This document shows positions 9,373-19,809 of a stretch of 64,000 nt of DNA, piece by piece. The notes beneath the pieces were generated by a model. That model was not told the origin of the DNA and searched no databases. It saw only the letters and a list, made by a program, of their open reading frames with translations. A program made the position numbers and the translations under genes. Position 1 is the stretch's first letter, and the number at the start of each line of letters is the position of its first letter. Origin of the DNA: Streptomyces tuirus (GTDB lineage Bacteria; Actinomycetota; Actinomycetes; Streptomycetales; Streptomycetaceae); NCBI GenBank assembly GCA_018195615.1, contig JAGTPG010000002.1:4333501-4397500 (forward strand). The letters are read 5' to 3'.

Positions 9373-10298
9373 CTACGAGTGGCCCAGTTCCTCCGTGTCC
9401 TCGTCCGTCGTCGCCGGCACCGAACCGGAGTCCGGCGACGGGCGCAGGGGGAACGGATCCACGCGCGTCTCGTCGATCACCGGCGGGGCCGGCTGCGGGG
9501 GACGGGGCATGACCGCCGCCTCGGAGTGGCCGCCGCAGCCGTAGGACAGGGAGACGAGGCGGCCGTCGGCCGGGGAGAACTCGTTGGCGCAGACGCCGAA
9601 GGCCTGGCCCAGGGAGCCGCCGACGGGGACGAGGAAGCCGCAGGTGACGCAGGCCGCGGGGCCGACTGGGCCATGGGGGTCTTGGCGCCGAACGCCTCCT
9701 CCCAGCGGTCGGCCGCGGTGTGCAGGCCGTACCGGGAGAGCACCCGCGCCCGGCGCATGCCCAGTTCCTCCGCGACCGCCGCGATCGAGCCGCGGGACGG
9801 GGTGAACGGAAGCCGGGCGGGCGGGCCTGCGGTGACGTCGGCGTCCTCCGCCTCCACCAGGTCGGCCATCTCGTGCGACACGGGGGAATTGGGCGCCGGC
9901 TCGTCCTCGCCGGAGTAGCCCGGCTCCAGCCGGAGATCCTCCGCGTCGGTGGGCAGCAGATCGCCCGGCCCCATGTCGCCCGGCCGCAGCCGCTCGCTCC
10001 ACGGCACCCACTCGGGCGCGAGCACCGCCTCCGGGCCGGGCAGCAGCGCCGTCTCGTCCACCGTGACGACCTTCGCGCGGGAGGCCCTGGCCACCGTCAC
10101 GGCCCAGCGCCAGCCCCGGTACCCGAGCTCCCGGCACTCGAAGAAGTGCGTGACAACGCGATCCCCCTCGGAGACCAGCCCCACGTGCTCGCCGACGACA
10201 CCGGGCGCGGCGGCCTCCTCGGCGGCACCGCGCGCGAGGTCGACGGCCTCGGCGCACAGACGGTCAGGGGTGCGGCTTCGCGTTGTCGCTGCGCTCAC
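9373..10298 (-). pseudogene. DUF3027 protein, frameshifted
   Basis: Conserved actinobacterial protein of unknown function. The 5' part reads MSAATTRSRTPDRLCAEAVDLAR and includes YRGWRWAVTVARASR and VPWSERLRPGDMGPGDLLPT, typical of DUF3027. The frame breaks at the G-run 9658-9661. The other frame continues with CVTCGFLVPVGGSLGQAFGVCANEFSPADG, a cysteine pattern suggesting metal binding, and ends ...DEDTEELGHS at 9373. Adding one base gives TPMAQSAPAACVTCGF and a 308-residue protein. The gene is divergent from the MFS transporter gene with 252 bases between them. Confidence 0.8.
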
Positions 10299-10550
10299 AG
10301 GTATCGCTTCTCTCCATACGCCGTCTCACGAGTGCGCCACGCCCAGCGCCGGGGCGGACGGAGCGGACCAGAGGACCGCGTCGACGTCCTTCATCCATTC
10401 TGCGGGATGGCTGAGATACGCACGCTACCCTTCCGCCCCACTTCGCGTACACCGACGGTGCCATCACCCGACAACCCGGACAGTCACCCCACAGGCCCTA
10501 TACAAGCGGTAACGGCACTACCCACAGCCTTCTCGGGGCACTATGACGTC

Positions 10551-11984
10551 GTGGCAGCCGCGAAGACGCCCCCCGGCGCCACCGGGACCGGTGGGTCGAA
10601 GGGGGTCAAGGGAAGCAGCCGACTCAGCGGGACGGGCCGTAGGGGCAGCCCTCTCCGCGCGGTCGGCCGCGCCCTGCACTTCCCGGTGACCGGAACCGCC
10701 CGCGGCATCCGCAAGGCCACCCACGCGCACGGCGCCGGCGAGTCCGGCCTCGGCAAGCTGATCGAACTGCACGGCGTGAACGGCGCCGGTGACGTCATGA
10801 TCACCGTCGCCCTCGCCTCCACCGTCTTCTTCTCCGTGCCCACCGACGAGGCCCGGGGCCGCGTCGCGCTCTACCTCGCCATCACCATGGCGCCCTTCAC
10901 CCTCCTCGCGCCGGTGATCGGCCCCCTCCTCGACCGCGTCCCGCACGGCCGCCGCGCGGCGATGGCCTGCGCGATGCTCGCCCGGGCGCTGCTCGCGATC
11001 GTCCTGTCCGGCGCGGTCGTCAGCGGCGGCATCGAGCTGTATCCGGCGGCACTCGGCGTGCTCGTCGCGTCGAAGGCGTACGGCGTGGTCAGAAGCGCCG
11101 TGGTGCCCCGGCTGCTGCCGCCCGGCTTCTCCCTGGTGAAAGCCAACTCGCGCGTCACCCTCGGTGGGCTGCTCGCCACCGGCATCGCCGCGCCGGTCGG
11201 TGCCGGACTCCAGCAGATCGGGCCGCGCTGGCCCCTCTACGGCGCCTTCCTGCTCTTCGTCGCGGGGACGATCCTGTCGTTCACGCTGCCGCCGAAGGTC
11301 GACTCGGCCAAGGGCGAGGACAGGGCGCTGCTGGCCGCGGACGAACAGCACCTGCACGGGCCGCACCGCCAGCCGGTCAAGCGCCCCGGGCTGCGCACGG
11401 TCGGCCCGGCCGTCACCCATGCCCTGGCCGCCAATGCCTCCATCCGCTGCCTCACCGGCTTCCTGATCTTCTTCCTCGCCTTCCTGCTGCGCGAGCACCC
11501 GGTGTCCGGCCAGAGCGCGGCCGTGTCCCTGGGGATCGTCGGCGTCTCGGCGGGCGCGGGCAACGCGCTCGGCACGGCGGTCGGGGCGTGGCTCCGCTCC
11601 CGGGCGCCGGAGATCATCATCGTGACGGTCGTGGCGTGCGTGCTGGGCGCGGCGATCACGGCGGCGGTGTTCTTCGGCGCGGTCCTGGTGGCCTGTCTCG
11701 CCGCGATGGCCGGGTTCGCACAGGCCCTGGCCAAGCTGTCCCTCGACGCGCTGATCCAGCGGGACGTTCCCGAGCTGGTCCGGACGTCGGCCTTCGCCCG
11801 CTCCGAGACGCTGCTGCAGATGTCCTGGGTGCTGGGCGGGGCGGTCGGCATCGTGATGCCGCTCAACGGCACGGCCGGGCTGGCGGTGGGCGCCGCGATC
11901 GTCGGCACGGGCTGGCTGACGACCGTGCGGGGGCTGATCGGCTCGGCCCGGCGCGGTGGTGCGGCGCGGCCGCGTGTGGCGTAG
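10551..11984 (+). CDS. MFS-type membrane transporter
   Basis: Integral membrane protein of 477 residues from GTG 10551 (VAAAKTPPGATGTGG); the frame is open further upstream but without a good start. After a basic, Gly-rich cytoplasmic N-terminus of about 75 residues, hydrophobic helices follow in two groups (about 95-270 and 330-470) separated by a charged linker, the 6+6 layout of the major facilitator family. LLDRVPHGRRAAM fits the conserved loop 2-3. No substrate can be assigned. The lipoprotein gene follows 62 bases after the stop. Confidence 0.75.
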   Translation: MAAAKTPPGATGTGGSKGVKGSSRLSGTGRRGSPLRAVGRALHFPVTGTARGIRKATHAHGAGESGLGKLIELHGVNGAGDVMITVALASTVFFSVPTDEARGRVALYLAITMAPFTLLAPVIGPLLDRVPHGRRAAMACAMLARALLAIVLSGAVVSGGIELYPAALGVLVASKAYGVVRSAVVPRLLPPGFSLVKANSRVTLGGLLATGIAAPVGAGLQQIGPRWPLYGAFLLFVAGTILSFTLPPKVDSAKGEDRALLAADEQHLHGPHRQPVKRPGLRTVGPAVTHALAANASIRCLTGFLIFFLAFLLREHPVSGQSAAVSLGIVGVSAGAGNALGTAVGAWLRSRAPEIIIVTVVACVLGAAITAAVFFGAVLVACLAAMAGFAQALAKLSLDALIQRDVPELVRTSAFARSETLLQMSWVLGGAVGIVMPLNGTAGLAVGAAIVGTGWLTTVRGLIGSARRGGAARPRVA

Positions 11985-12046
11985 CCGTACGGGCACGCCG
12001 TACCCCGCGTGGACGGTCCGATCCGCATGCCCGATAACCTTCGCCC

Positions 12047-12544
12047 ATGACCAGGTTGCCCCGCGGCGAAGCCGCTGATGGATTCCGTGCCGTGCGACGC
12101 CGCCGCGCCGTCGCCGCCGCCGGCGTCGTATCCGCCGGACTGCTCGTCCTGTCGGCCTGTGACAAGCCGACTCCGATGGCCACGGTCACCGTGGGCACCG
12201 ACTCGGTGAACTCCGAGGCCACCTGTGGCGGCGAGGGCGAGGCCCTGAAGCCGGCCGATCTCACGCAGTGCCTGAAGGACAAGGGCGTCAAGACCATCTC
12301 CGTCGACCCGGACGAGACCGTCCGCTTCGGCGTCGACCCGGAGATCGCCGACGAGGGCTGGACGATCCTGATGAACGGTCAGCCGCTGACCGACTCCAGC
12401 ACGAAGACGTACCGCACGATTCCGGGCAGCGTGTTCTTCAACGCGCAGTACGGGGCGCAGGGGAACTCGACGCTGGTGTCCATCAAGGAGGGCGAGAAGG
12501 ACACGTCGGGGCTCTGGAACTTCAAGCTCGAGAAGGACGCCTGA
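12047..12544 (+). CDS. DUF2771 lipoprotein
   Basis: Predicted lipoprotein of 165 residues. A basic N-terminus (RAVRRRRAV) and hydrophobic stretch lead to the lipobox LSAC (cysteine about residue 38), followed by an extracytoplasmic domain with repeated Thr/Asp/Gly turns, as in DUF2771. ATG 12047 is the first start; a later start would still keep the signal. It precedes mqnB by 23 bases, so it may lie at the head of that transcript. Function unknown. Confidence 0.8.
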   Translation: MTRLPRGEAADGFRAVRRRRAVAAAGVVSAGLLVLSACDKPTPMATVTVGTDSVNSEATCGGEGEALKPADLTQCLKDKGVKTISVDPDETVRFGVDPEIADEGWTILMNGQPLTDSSTKTYRTIPGSVFFNAQYGAQGNSTLVSIKEGEKDTSGLWNFKLEKDA

Positions 12545-12567
12545 TCGCTGCCGCTGGGCTTGGCCGG

Positions 12568-13458
12568 GTGCTTGTCGCCACCGCGGTTCCTGTGGAGAGG
12601 GACGCGGTGGCTGGGGCCCTTGGTGTGTTGTCGCTGGAGTCCGATACATCGGTACTCGGCACTGCAGGCCGTGCCCACCCGTTCCGCCCCAGCGGAACGA
12701 CTGCCCACGGCGGAAGCAGAGGCGCGGCTGGCCTCGGCGAGAGCAGCGCGGCCGACCGCGGCGGGAGCAGCGTCGCCGACCACGGCGGGAGCGGCGCGGC
12801 CGACCGCGGCGGTAGCGGCGTCGCCGACCACGGCAGGAGCGGCGTCGCCGACCGCGGTGGGGTGCTCGGCCTGCAGGTGATCGTCGCGGGTGTGGGGTCC
12901 GCGCTCGCCGCCGCTTCCACCGCCTCCGCGCTCACCGCCGCCGCACTCCAGGGCACCCCCTACGACCTCGTCGTCTCCGCCGGGATCGGGGGCGGGTTCC
13001 AGCCGGACGCGCCCGTCGGGTCGCTCGTCGTCGCTGATGAGATCGTCGCGGCCGATCTGGGGGCCGAGACCGAGGACGGGTTTCTGCCGGTGACCGAGCT
13101 GGGGTTCGGGACCGTCCGGCACCAGCCGCCCGGGGAGCTCGTGCGGCGGGTCGCCGATGCCACCGGGGCCCGGGCCGGGGCCGTGCTCACCGTGTCCACC
13201 GTGACCGGGACGGCCGCCAGGGCCGCCGTGCTGCGCGAGCGGCACCCCACCGCCCTCGCCGAGGCCATGGAAGGCTTCGGGGTGGCTGAGGCCGCCGTCG
13301 CGCAGGGCGTGCCCGTGCTGGAGGTCCGCGCGATCTCCAATCCCGTCGGGCCGCGTGATCGCGCCGCCTGGCGCATCCCTGATGCCCTCGCGGCCCTCAC
13401 GGAGGGTTTCGGGAAGCTCGTGCCCGTACTGGAGAGTTGGAACAGGCATGACAGTTGA
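12568..13458 (+). CDS. mqnB: Futalosine hydrolase (MqnB)
   Basis: Nucleosidase that removes hypoxanthine from futalosine in the menaquinone route used by Streptomyces. The PNP/UDP phosphorylase fold is visible: VLVATAVPVERDAV at the start, VIVAGVGSALAAASTA, LVVSAGIGGGF, VVADEIVAADLG, and AEAMEGFGVAEAA with the catalytic-region acid. From GTG 12568 the protein has 296 residues, longer than the usual 220-240; the excess is a low-complexity segment (about residues 35-98) that includes five tandem 8-residue repeats. The 3' end overlaps mqnD by 11 bases, indicating translational coupling. Confidence 0.88.
   Translation: MLVATAVPVERDAVAGALGVLSLESDTSVLGTAGRAHPFRPSGTTAHGGSRGAAGLGESSAADRGGSSVADHGGSGAADRGGSGVADHGRSGVADRGGVLGLQVIVAGVGSALAAASTASALTAAALQGTPYDLVVSAGIGGGFQPDAPVGSLVVADEIVAADLGAETEDGFLPVTELGFGTVRHQPPGELVRRVADATGARAGAVLTVSTVTGTAARAAVLRERHPTALAEAMEGFGVAEAAVAQGVPVLEVRAISNPVGPRDRAAWRIPDALAALTEGFGKLVPVLESWNRHDS
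12742..12861. repeat. Five in-frame 24-base tandem repeats inside mqnB
   Basis: Five 24-base units encode SSAADRGG, SSVADHGG, SGAADRGG, SGVADHGR and SGVADRGG. Units alternate Arg and His, so there is also a 48-base higher-order period. The block sits between the first beta strand region and VIVAGVGSA of futalosine hydrolase, where a surface loop would be expected. Because the unit is a multiple of three, copy-number change would keep the frame. Confidence 0.92.
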
Positions 13459-14296
13459 GCAGCTGCAGATCGCGTACTCCCCTTGCCCGAACGACACCTT
13501 CGTCTTCGACGCCCTGGCCCACGGCCGCGTCCCCGGCGCCCCCGCGCTGGACGTGACCTTCGCCGACATCGACGTCACCAACGGCATGGCCGAGCGCGGC
13601 GAGTTCGACGTGCTGAAGGTGTCGTACGCCGTGCTGCCGTACGTGCTGGAGCAGTACGCCCTGCTGCCCTGCGGGGGTGCGCTGGGGCGGGGGTGCGGGC
13701 CGCTGGTGCTGACGCGGGAGCCGGGGACCGACCTGGCCGGTCGTACGGTCGCCGTGCCCAGTGAGAGGTCCACCGCCTATCTGCTGTTCCGGCTGTGGGC
13801 CGCGGACACCCTGAGCGGCGGGGTCGGCGAGATCGTCGTCATGCCGTTCCACGAGATCATGCCGGCCGTGCGGGACGGGAAGGTCGACGCGGGGCTCGTG
13901 ATCCACGAGGCACGCTTCACCTACCGCGACTACGGCCTGCACAAGCTCGCCGACATGGGCGAGCACTGGGAGAACACCACCGGGCTGCCGATCCCGCTGG
14001 GCGCGATCATCGCCAAGCGGTCGCTGGGCGAGCAGAAGCTGCGGCTGCTGGCCGACTCCGTGCGGACGTCCGTGCGTGCCGCCTGGGACGATCCCGAGGT
14101 GTCCCGGCCGTACGTCATGGAGCACGCCCAGGAGATGGATCCGGCCGTGGCCGACCAGCACATCGGGCTGTACGTCAACGAGTTCACCGCCGGCCTCGGC
14201 GAGGACGGCTATGCCGCCGTACGCGGTCTGCTGACCCGCGCGGCGGCCGAGGGGCTGGTGCCGCCCCTCGGCCCGAACGCGCTGCAGTTCCCCTGA
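13448..14296 (+). CDS. mqnD: 1,4-dihydroxy-6-naphthoate synthase (MqnD)
   Basis: Late-pathway menaquinone enzyme converting cyclic dehypoxanthinylfutalosine to 1,4-dihydroxy-6-naphthoate. The 282-residue protein has the family start IAYSPCPNDTFVFDALAHG, VTFADIDVTNGMAERGEFDVLKVSY, a periplasmic-binding-protein-like fold, and the conserved HEARFTYRDYGL with its histidine. The ATG at 13448 overlaps the mqnB stop. The two genes together mark the futalosine pathway. Confidence 0.95.
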   Translation: MTVEQLQIAYSPCPNDTFVFDALAHGRVPGAPALDVTFADIDVTNGMAERGEFDVLKVSYAVLPYVLEQYALLPCGGALGRGCGPLVLTREPGTDLAGRTVAVPSERSTAYLLFRLWAADTLSGGVGEIVVMPFHEIMPAVRDGKVDAGLVIHEARFTYRDYGLHKLADMGEHWENTTGLPIPLGAIIAKRSLGEQKLRLLADSVRTSVRAAWDDPEVSRPYVMEHAQEMDPAVADQHIGLYVNEFTAGLGEDGYAAVRGLLTRAAAEGLVPPLGPNALQFP

Positions 14297-14300
14297 GCGC

Positions 14301-14683
14301 TCAGACGTCCAGCTGGTCGGCGACCGCGCGCAGCAGGCCCGCGATCTTCTTGCCGGCGGTCTTCTCGGGTAGCGGCCCCGCTCCAGCATCGGGGTGATGT
14401 TCTCCAGGAGGGTCGTCAGGTCCTGGACGATGGAGGCCAGCTCGTCCGGCTTCTTGCGGGTCGCGGCGGCGACCGAGGGGGTCGGGTCCAGGATCGTCAG
14501 GGACAGCGCCTGGTCGCCGCGCTGTCCGGCGACGACGCCGAACTCCACCCGCTGACCCGGCTTGAGCGTCTCGACTCCGGCGGGGAGGACCGAGGAATGG
14601 ACGAAGACGTCACCGCCGTCGTCGCGGGAGAGAAAGCCGAAGCCCTTCTCGCTGTTGAACCACTTGACCTTGCCGGTAGGCAC
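14301..14683 (-). pseudogene. Cold-shock domain protein with C-terminal helix, frameshifted
   Basis: From GTG 14683 the protein reads VPTGKVKWFNSEKGFGFLSRDDGGDVFVHSS in segments, with RNP1 (KGFGFLS) and RNP2 (DVFVHSS) nucleic-acid-binding motifs, then an unusual tail with DELASIVQDLTTLLENI. At 14365-14369 one base is missing (CTTCTCGGGT). Restoring it changes the end to EKTAGKKIAGLLRAVADQLDV, stop 14301-14303, 127 residues, as in close Streptomyces proteins known to me. Without it the frame runs far into mqnD antisense. Converges with mqnD, 4 bases apart. Confidence 0.85.
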
Positions 14684-14847
14684 GTCTGTCCTCGTCCTCG
14701 TACTCGTCGGAAAACTGCTTCTGGAAACGGCTCTTGATAGCACTCGGGCGGGCCGAACGGACCCGCCGGTACCAAGGCTAATGCTCTTCAGGCCGGTGAC
14801 AAGACGTCACCCGGTTGTTCCTTCGCGCTGGGAACTACCCTGGTCCG

Positions 14848-15096
14848 GTGCGTGACAAAACCCAAACGAATTCCGCCGCTCCCGGTGACCGCCTGGTCCG
14901 TGCCGGTGCCATCGTCTTCTTCATCGGTGCCGTGGCCACACTGGTCACGGTCGCCCCGCTGTTCCTCGGGACGACACCCTTTCCGACGTACATGTTCGGA
15001 TTGAGCATGCTCATGGCAGTCGGATTCCTGATGGCCGGCGCTGGAGTGCTGCGTTCCGTGGCAGCCGGCCGGCGTCAGGCCCGTGCGGGGCGGTAG
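14848..15096 (+). CDS. Small two-helix membrane protein
   Basis: 82-residue protein from GTG 14848. After a polar 17-residue N-terminus there are two hydrophobic helices (AGAIVFFIGAVATLVTVAPL and MFGLSMLMAVGFLMAGAGVL) and a short Arg-rich end, so both ends probably face the cytoplasm. No known domain is recognised. It overlaps the 3' end of the convergent HAD phosphatase gene by 22 bases. Confidence 0.7.
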   Translation: MRDKTQTNSAAPGDRLVRAGAIVFFIGAVATLVTVAPLFLGTTPFPTYMFGLSMLMAVGFLMAGAGVLRSVAAGRRQARAGR

Positions 15097-15698
15097 TCCG
15101 AAAACCACCCGGGAAATTCGGTCAGGTCCCTGAGAACGACGTCCGCGCCCGCGGAGCGCAGTTCCTCCGGCGGGCAGGGGCCGGTGGCCACCGCGACCGA
15201 CAGGGCTCCGGCCGTCCGGGCGCCGCGTACGTCTCCGACGTGGTCGCCGACGTAGACGGCCGCGTCGTGCTCGCGCAGGGCCTCCGCCTTCTGCTCGGCC
15301 CACAGGTCGCCGATGACCGCGTCGGGCTCGATACCGAGGTGGGCGAGGTGCAGTTTGGCGTTGGGCTCGTACTTGGCCGTGACGACTATCGCGCGTCCGC
15401 CGGCCTCCCGTACGGCCGCGATGGCCTCCCGGGCGCCGGGCAGCGCCGGTGTCGCGGCGATGGCGATCGTGGGGTACATCTCCCGGTACACGTCGGCCAC
15501 GGTCTCGATCTCCTCGGCCGGGAACCAGTTGATCAGCTCCTCGGCCAGCGGCGGCCCGAGCCGCGTGACCGCCAGGTCGGCGTCGATGTACGTGCCCGTC
15601 CGCTGGGACAGTTCCTGGTAGCAGGCGCGGATGCCGGGGCGGGAGTCGATGAGGGTCATGTCGAGGTCGAAGCCGACGGTGATTGCCATATGGGCCAT
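15075..15698 (-). CDS. HAD-family phosphatase, phosphoglycolate-phosphatase-like
   Basis: Soluble hydrolase of 207 residues. HAD motif I is GFDLDMTLID with the nucleophilic and acid aspartates near residues 11 and 13, motif II is VVTAKYE, and motif IV is VGDHVGDVRGARTAG. The helical cap between residues 20 and 85 is the small C1-type cap seen in Gph/PGP-like enzymes. The real substrate is unknown. ATG 15698 was chosen; a second in-frame ATG three codons later (MAITVGF) is equally possible. Confidence 0.85.
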   Translation of the reverse strand: MAHMAITVGFDLDMTLIDSRPGIRACYQELSQRTGTYIDADLAVTRLGPPLAEELINWFPAEEIETVADVYREMYPTIAIAATPALPGAREAIAAVREAGGRAIVVTAKYEPNAKLHLAHLGIEPDAVIGDLWAEQKAEALREHDAAVYVGDHVGDVRGARTAGALSVAVATGPCPPEELRSAGADVVLRDLTEFPGWFSDYRPARA

Positions 15699-15814
15699 TG
15701 TGCCCAGGCTGTACCGCGGGCAGACGTCGGGCCCGGGGCGTCACGGCTGAGGCCTGGGAGGGGCACGACTGCCCGCGGCTGAGCGGGATCGGCGGCCCGC
15801 TGCCAGGTGCCCAC

Positions 15815-16859
15815 CTACCGCCGGCGCTGCGAGCGCCACACCAGGAACAGGGCCGACGCCACCGCCGCGCCCCGCACCACCCACGGCCATGTCTCCGCCA
15901 CCGCGTCGTTCATGTGGCCCTCGGCGATCGGGGCGCCCCAGCGGTCGTTCATGCGGCCCCAGAGCCAGACCAGGCCCCCCACCACGGCGAGGCTCGGCAG
16001 GATCACGACCGCCCACTTCGTCTCCGCCTGCGTGAGGCGGCGGGACGCGTACGCGATGAGCCAGCCCAGGAGCAGGACGAACCAGTTGCCGAGGACGGCG
16101 CCCGCGACGAGGAGGCCCGCGGCGATCAGCAGGAGGGGGTTGCTCCAGCCGCCGGCCGGGAGGCGCGGGAGGCGTCGGCGGGCCCCGGCGGCATCGGCCT
16201 TCTCCACCGCCCCGGCTGCCTCGGCGGCCTCGGCCGTCTCAGCGGTCCCGACCACCGGATCGGGTTCCTTCTCCTGCTCCGTCTTTCGCTGCCGCGGCGG
16301 CTTCAGCAGGTCCGGCAGCTCCACGCCGCCCACGAAGCCCGGCACCTCGTCGCCCACGCCGAACGGACTGCTGTCCACCCGCCACCAGTCCGGCTGGACG
16401 GCGCTGTCCCGAGCTCGTGCCCGGCGGCCAGGTGCGGCGGGGCCGCGCCGTCGGAGGCGGTGGGGCGTGGTTCCTCGGCGGACCGCTCCGGGCGGGCGCG
16501 CGGCACGACGCGCCGCAGCACCCCCTCGAACGCTCGGCGGGCTCCTCCGCTTCGCGGGGTTCTCGGTGGCGCTGTACCGGGACAGCGGCGGGGGCGCCGC
16601 CCTCGGTCGCACCGCCGGTCCCCGTGCCCGTGCCGCCCGCGGCTGCCGACACGACCTCGTCGGGGCTGCCCAGGCGGGTCAGGATGCGGCGGACGGCGGC
16701 GGGCGAGTCGACGGTGGCCTTGGCGCGGCGCCGGTCGATCTCGCTGCGCAGGTCCGCGACCAGGCGCATACGGGTGGCCGACGACAACTGCCGCTGCTGG
16801 GCCACGTCACCGACGCGGCTCAGATACTCGTAAACGACCTGGTCGCTCTCAATCCCCAC
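15815..16859 (-). pseudogene. Membrane protein with permease-prefix (HAAS-like) N-terminus, two frameshifts
   Basis: Starts at GTG 16859 behind GGAGGGG. The first about 80 residues (QVVYEYLSRVGDVAQQ, MRLVADLRSEIDRRRA, ILTRLGSPDEVV) form a helical prefix domain found in front of small permeases and in PadR-linked proteins. The middle is Pro/Ala-rich, then FGVGDEVPGFVGGVELP, then four hydrophobic segments ending WRSQRRR. The frame breaks at the C-run 16521-16525 and again at 16400-16401; each needs one added base, giving 348 residues. Function unknown. Confidence 0.75.
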
Positions 16860-17001
16860 GAAGTCCCCTCCGGGGCAGGTGCCTTGGCTGACGCCGTCGC
16901 ACGACGGTACCGCGAGTACGCGCAGGTGGCCCAAACCCCGGCCCCGCCCGGCCGCGCGGAGTCGGCTCGACCGCCGGAGGCAACCCGCTAACGTTGAGCG
17001 G

Positions 17002-19630
17002 ATGAGCACCGAGGACAGGCCCCCGGCCCCCCGTTCCCTCGCGGAAGCCCTCCGCGGGCGGGACGATGTGTCGCTGGGCGGACTCCTGCGCAGCCGACCG
17101 GATCTCATCACGCCCGTACCGACCGATCTCACGCAGCTCGCGACCCGCGCCGGCACCCGGGCCTCGGTCGTGCGGGCCCTGGAGCGGCTGGACCGGTTCG
17201 CGCTGCAGACGGCGGAGGCGCTGGCCGTGGCGGCGGACCCGGCGACGTACGACGAACTGCTCGGGCTCATGGCCGGCGACGAGGCCGACCCGGCTGTCGT
17301 CACGGCCCTGCCGCACGCCCTGGACACCTTGCGCGAGCAGGCCCTGGTCTGGGGCGGCGACGACCGGCTGCGGCTGGTCCGTACGGCCCGTGAGCTGCTG
17401 GTGCCCGCGCCGCAGCACCCCTCGCCGACGGGGCTGGGCCCGACGGTCCAGGAGGCCACCGCGGGGATGTCCCCGGGGCGGATCCAGGAGATCGTCACGG
17501 CCGCCGGGCTGCCCTCGACCCACGACTCGGTCTCCGCGGTGACCGCCCTCGCCGGCCTGTTCACGGACCGGAAGCGGATGGCAGCGCTGCTCGCCGGGGC
17601 CCCGGCGGACGCCCTGGAGGTGCTGGAGCGGCTGGTGTGGGGGCCGCCGTACGGCCAGGTCACGCCCGACCCGGCGCCCCGGCTGCGCTGGCTGCTGGAC
17701 CGCGGTCTGCTGCTGCCGACGGCACCCGGGACGGTCGTGCTGCCGCGCGAGGTCGCCCTGCACCTGCGGAAGGGGCTGGCGCACCGGACGCCGGAGCCGG
17801 TGCCGCCGGTGGTCGAGGCCGCCGCCGCTCATCGTCCACAGGTTGTGGACAACACCGCGGCCGGGCAGGCGTACACCGCGCTCGCGACCGTCGAGGAGCT
17901 GCTGAAGGACTGGGACGAGGGCGGTCCGGCGGTGCTGCGGGCCGGCGGGCTGAGCGTGCGGGACCTGAAGCGGACCGCGGTCGCCCTGGACGTGCCGGAG
18001 CCGGTCGCCGCGTTCTGGGTGGAGCTGGCGTACGCGGCGGGCCTGATCGCCTCGGACGGGGAGGCCGACGAGCGGTACGCGGCGACCCCGGCGTACGACG
18101 AGTGGCTGGAGCTGCCCCCGCCGAGCGCTGGTCGCGGCTGGCCACGGCGTGGCTCGCGGCGACCCGGACGGCCGGTCTGGTGGGCGGACGGGACGCGAAG
18201 GACCGCACGTTGTCGGCGCTCGGGCCGGGCCTGGACCGTTCGGCGGCGCCCGAGGTACGGCACCGGGTGCTGACGCTGCTGGCCGGGCTGCCGGAGGGCG
18301 CCGCGCCGGACGCCGGGTCGGTGCTGGCCCGGCTGCGCTGGGAACGCCCCCTGCGCGGCGACCGGCCCGAGGACGACCTGCGCACCCGGCTCGCCCGGTG
18401 GGCCCTGTCGGAGGCGGAACTGCTGGGCGTCACGGGCCGGGGCGCCCTGTCGGCGCACGGCCGGGCCCTGCTGGGCGGGGCGCCCCCGCCGGGGATCCGC
18501 ACGGGGCGCAGGGCGCCGGGAGCGGCGCCGCCGGGACGCCGTCCGCGGACGGCCCCTGGGCCGACACCCCGGGCGCCGGGCGACCCGCGCGGGCCTCCGG
18601 CCGCGCCCCCTCCAGTCCCGGTGACAAACTCCCCGTCCACCACCGCACCGCCCCCATCGCCCCGCTCTCCGCCGCCGAACAGGCCGTCGCCTCCGCCGCC
18701 GCGGCCCGGCTCCTCACGCCCCTCCTGCCCGAACCGCTGGACCACGTCCTGCTCCAGGCCGATCTGACGGCGGTCGCGCCCGGCCCGCTGCGGCGGCACC
18801 TCGCCGACATGCTCGGGGTCCTCGCGGACGTCGAGTCCAAGGGCGGGGCCACCGTCTACCGGTTCACGCCCGGCTCGGTGCGCCGGGCGCTCGACGCCGG
18901 GCAGGCCGCCTCCGACCTGCACGCCTTCCTCGCCGCGCACTCCCGTACGCCGGTGCCGCAGCCGCTCGCGTACCTGATCGACGACGTGGCCCGCCGGCAC
19001 GGCCATCTGCGCGTGGGCGCGGCCTCCGCGTATGTGCGCTGCGACGACGACGCCGTGCTCAGCGAGATCCTCGCCGACAAGCGGGCCGCCGCCCTGGGGC
19101 TGCGCCGGCTCGCCCCGACCGTGCTGGCCGCGCAGGCCGACCCGGCGGGACTGCTCGAAGGGCTGCGCGCGATGGGGTTCGCGCCGGCCGCCGAGTCCGC
19201 CGAGGGTGATGTGCTGATCACCCGCGCCCTCGCCCACCGCACCCCGCCCCGCACCGCGCCCGAGCCGGTCCCGGACGGCCCGCCGGTCCCCGACGACATC
19301 CTCCTCGCGGCGTCGCTGCGCGCCATCCGGGCCGGCGACCTCGCCTCCACCACTCCGCGCAAGCCCGGCACGGCCCCCGCGGCCGACGGCGAGCTGCCCC
19401 GCACCGGTTCCGCCGAGACCCTCGCCACCATGCAGGCCGCAGTCCTGACCGGCGAGGCCCTGTGGATCGGCTACGTCAACGCCGAGGGCTCCGCCAGCCA
19501 GCGGGTCATCGCCCCGATCCGCGTCGAGGGCGGCTTCGTCACGGCGTACGACCACACCGCGGACGAGGTCCGTACGTATCCGCTGCACCGGATCACCGGG
19601 GTCGCGGAGCTCGCCGACGACGCGGGCTGA
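17002..19630 (+). pseudogene. XPB/Ssl2 helicase-associated domain protein, two frameshifts
   Basis: Large cytosolic protein (876 residues when restored) that actinobacteria carry close to their XPB helicase. The N-terminal half is helical with winged-helix-like segments (LRSRPDLITPVP, VRALERLDRFALQTAEAL); the C-terminal half contains LLTPLLPEPLDHVLLQADLTAVAPGPL and RRALDAGQ, as in the helicase C-terminal-associated family, and a final WYL-like strand pattern (GEALWIGYVNAEG, PIRVEGGFVTAYD). It lacks Walker motifs. Frame losses lie at the C-run 18115-18119 and in about 18477-18490. The Ssl2-type partner (XPB) is 2 kb downstream. Confidence 0.78.
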
Positions 19631-19809
19631 CGGCCACCCCCGCCGCCCGCCGGGCGGGTCTCACCCGTTCGGGTGCACGTCGGCGTTCATGCACGCCACG
19701 CCGGGAATTTCCCACCCTTGGGCGACCTTGCCGGGCGGGGCGCATCACGCCGTGTCGACGAGGGCAGCCAACGGGTGTCCTGTGATCTCTGTCGAAAGGA
19801 AATCCCAGC

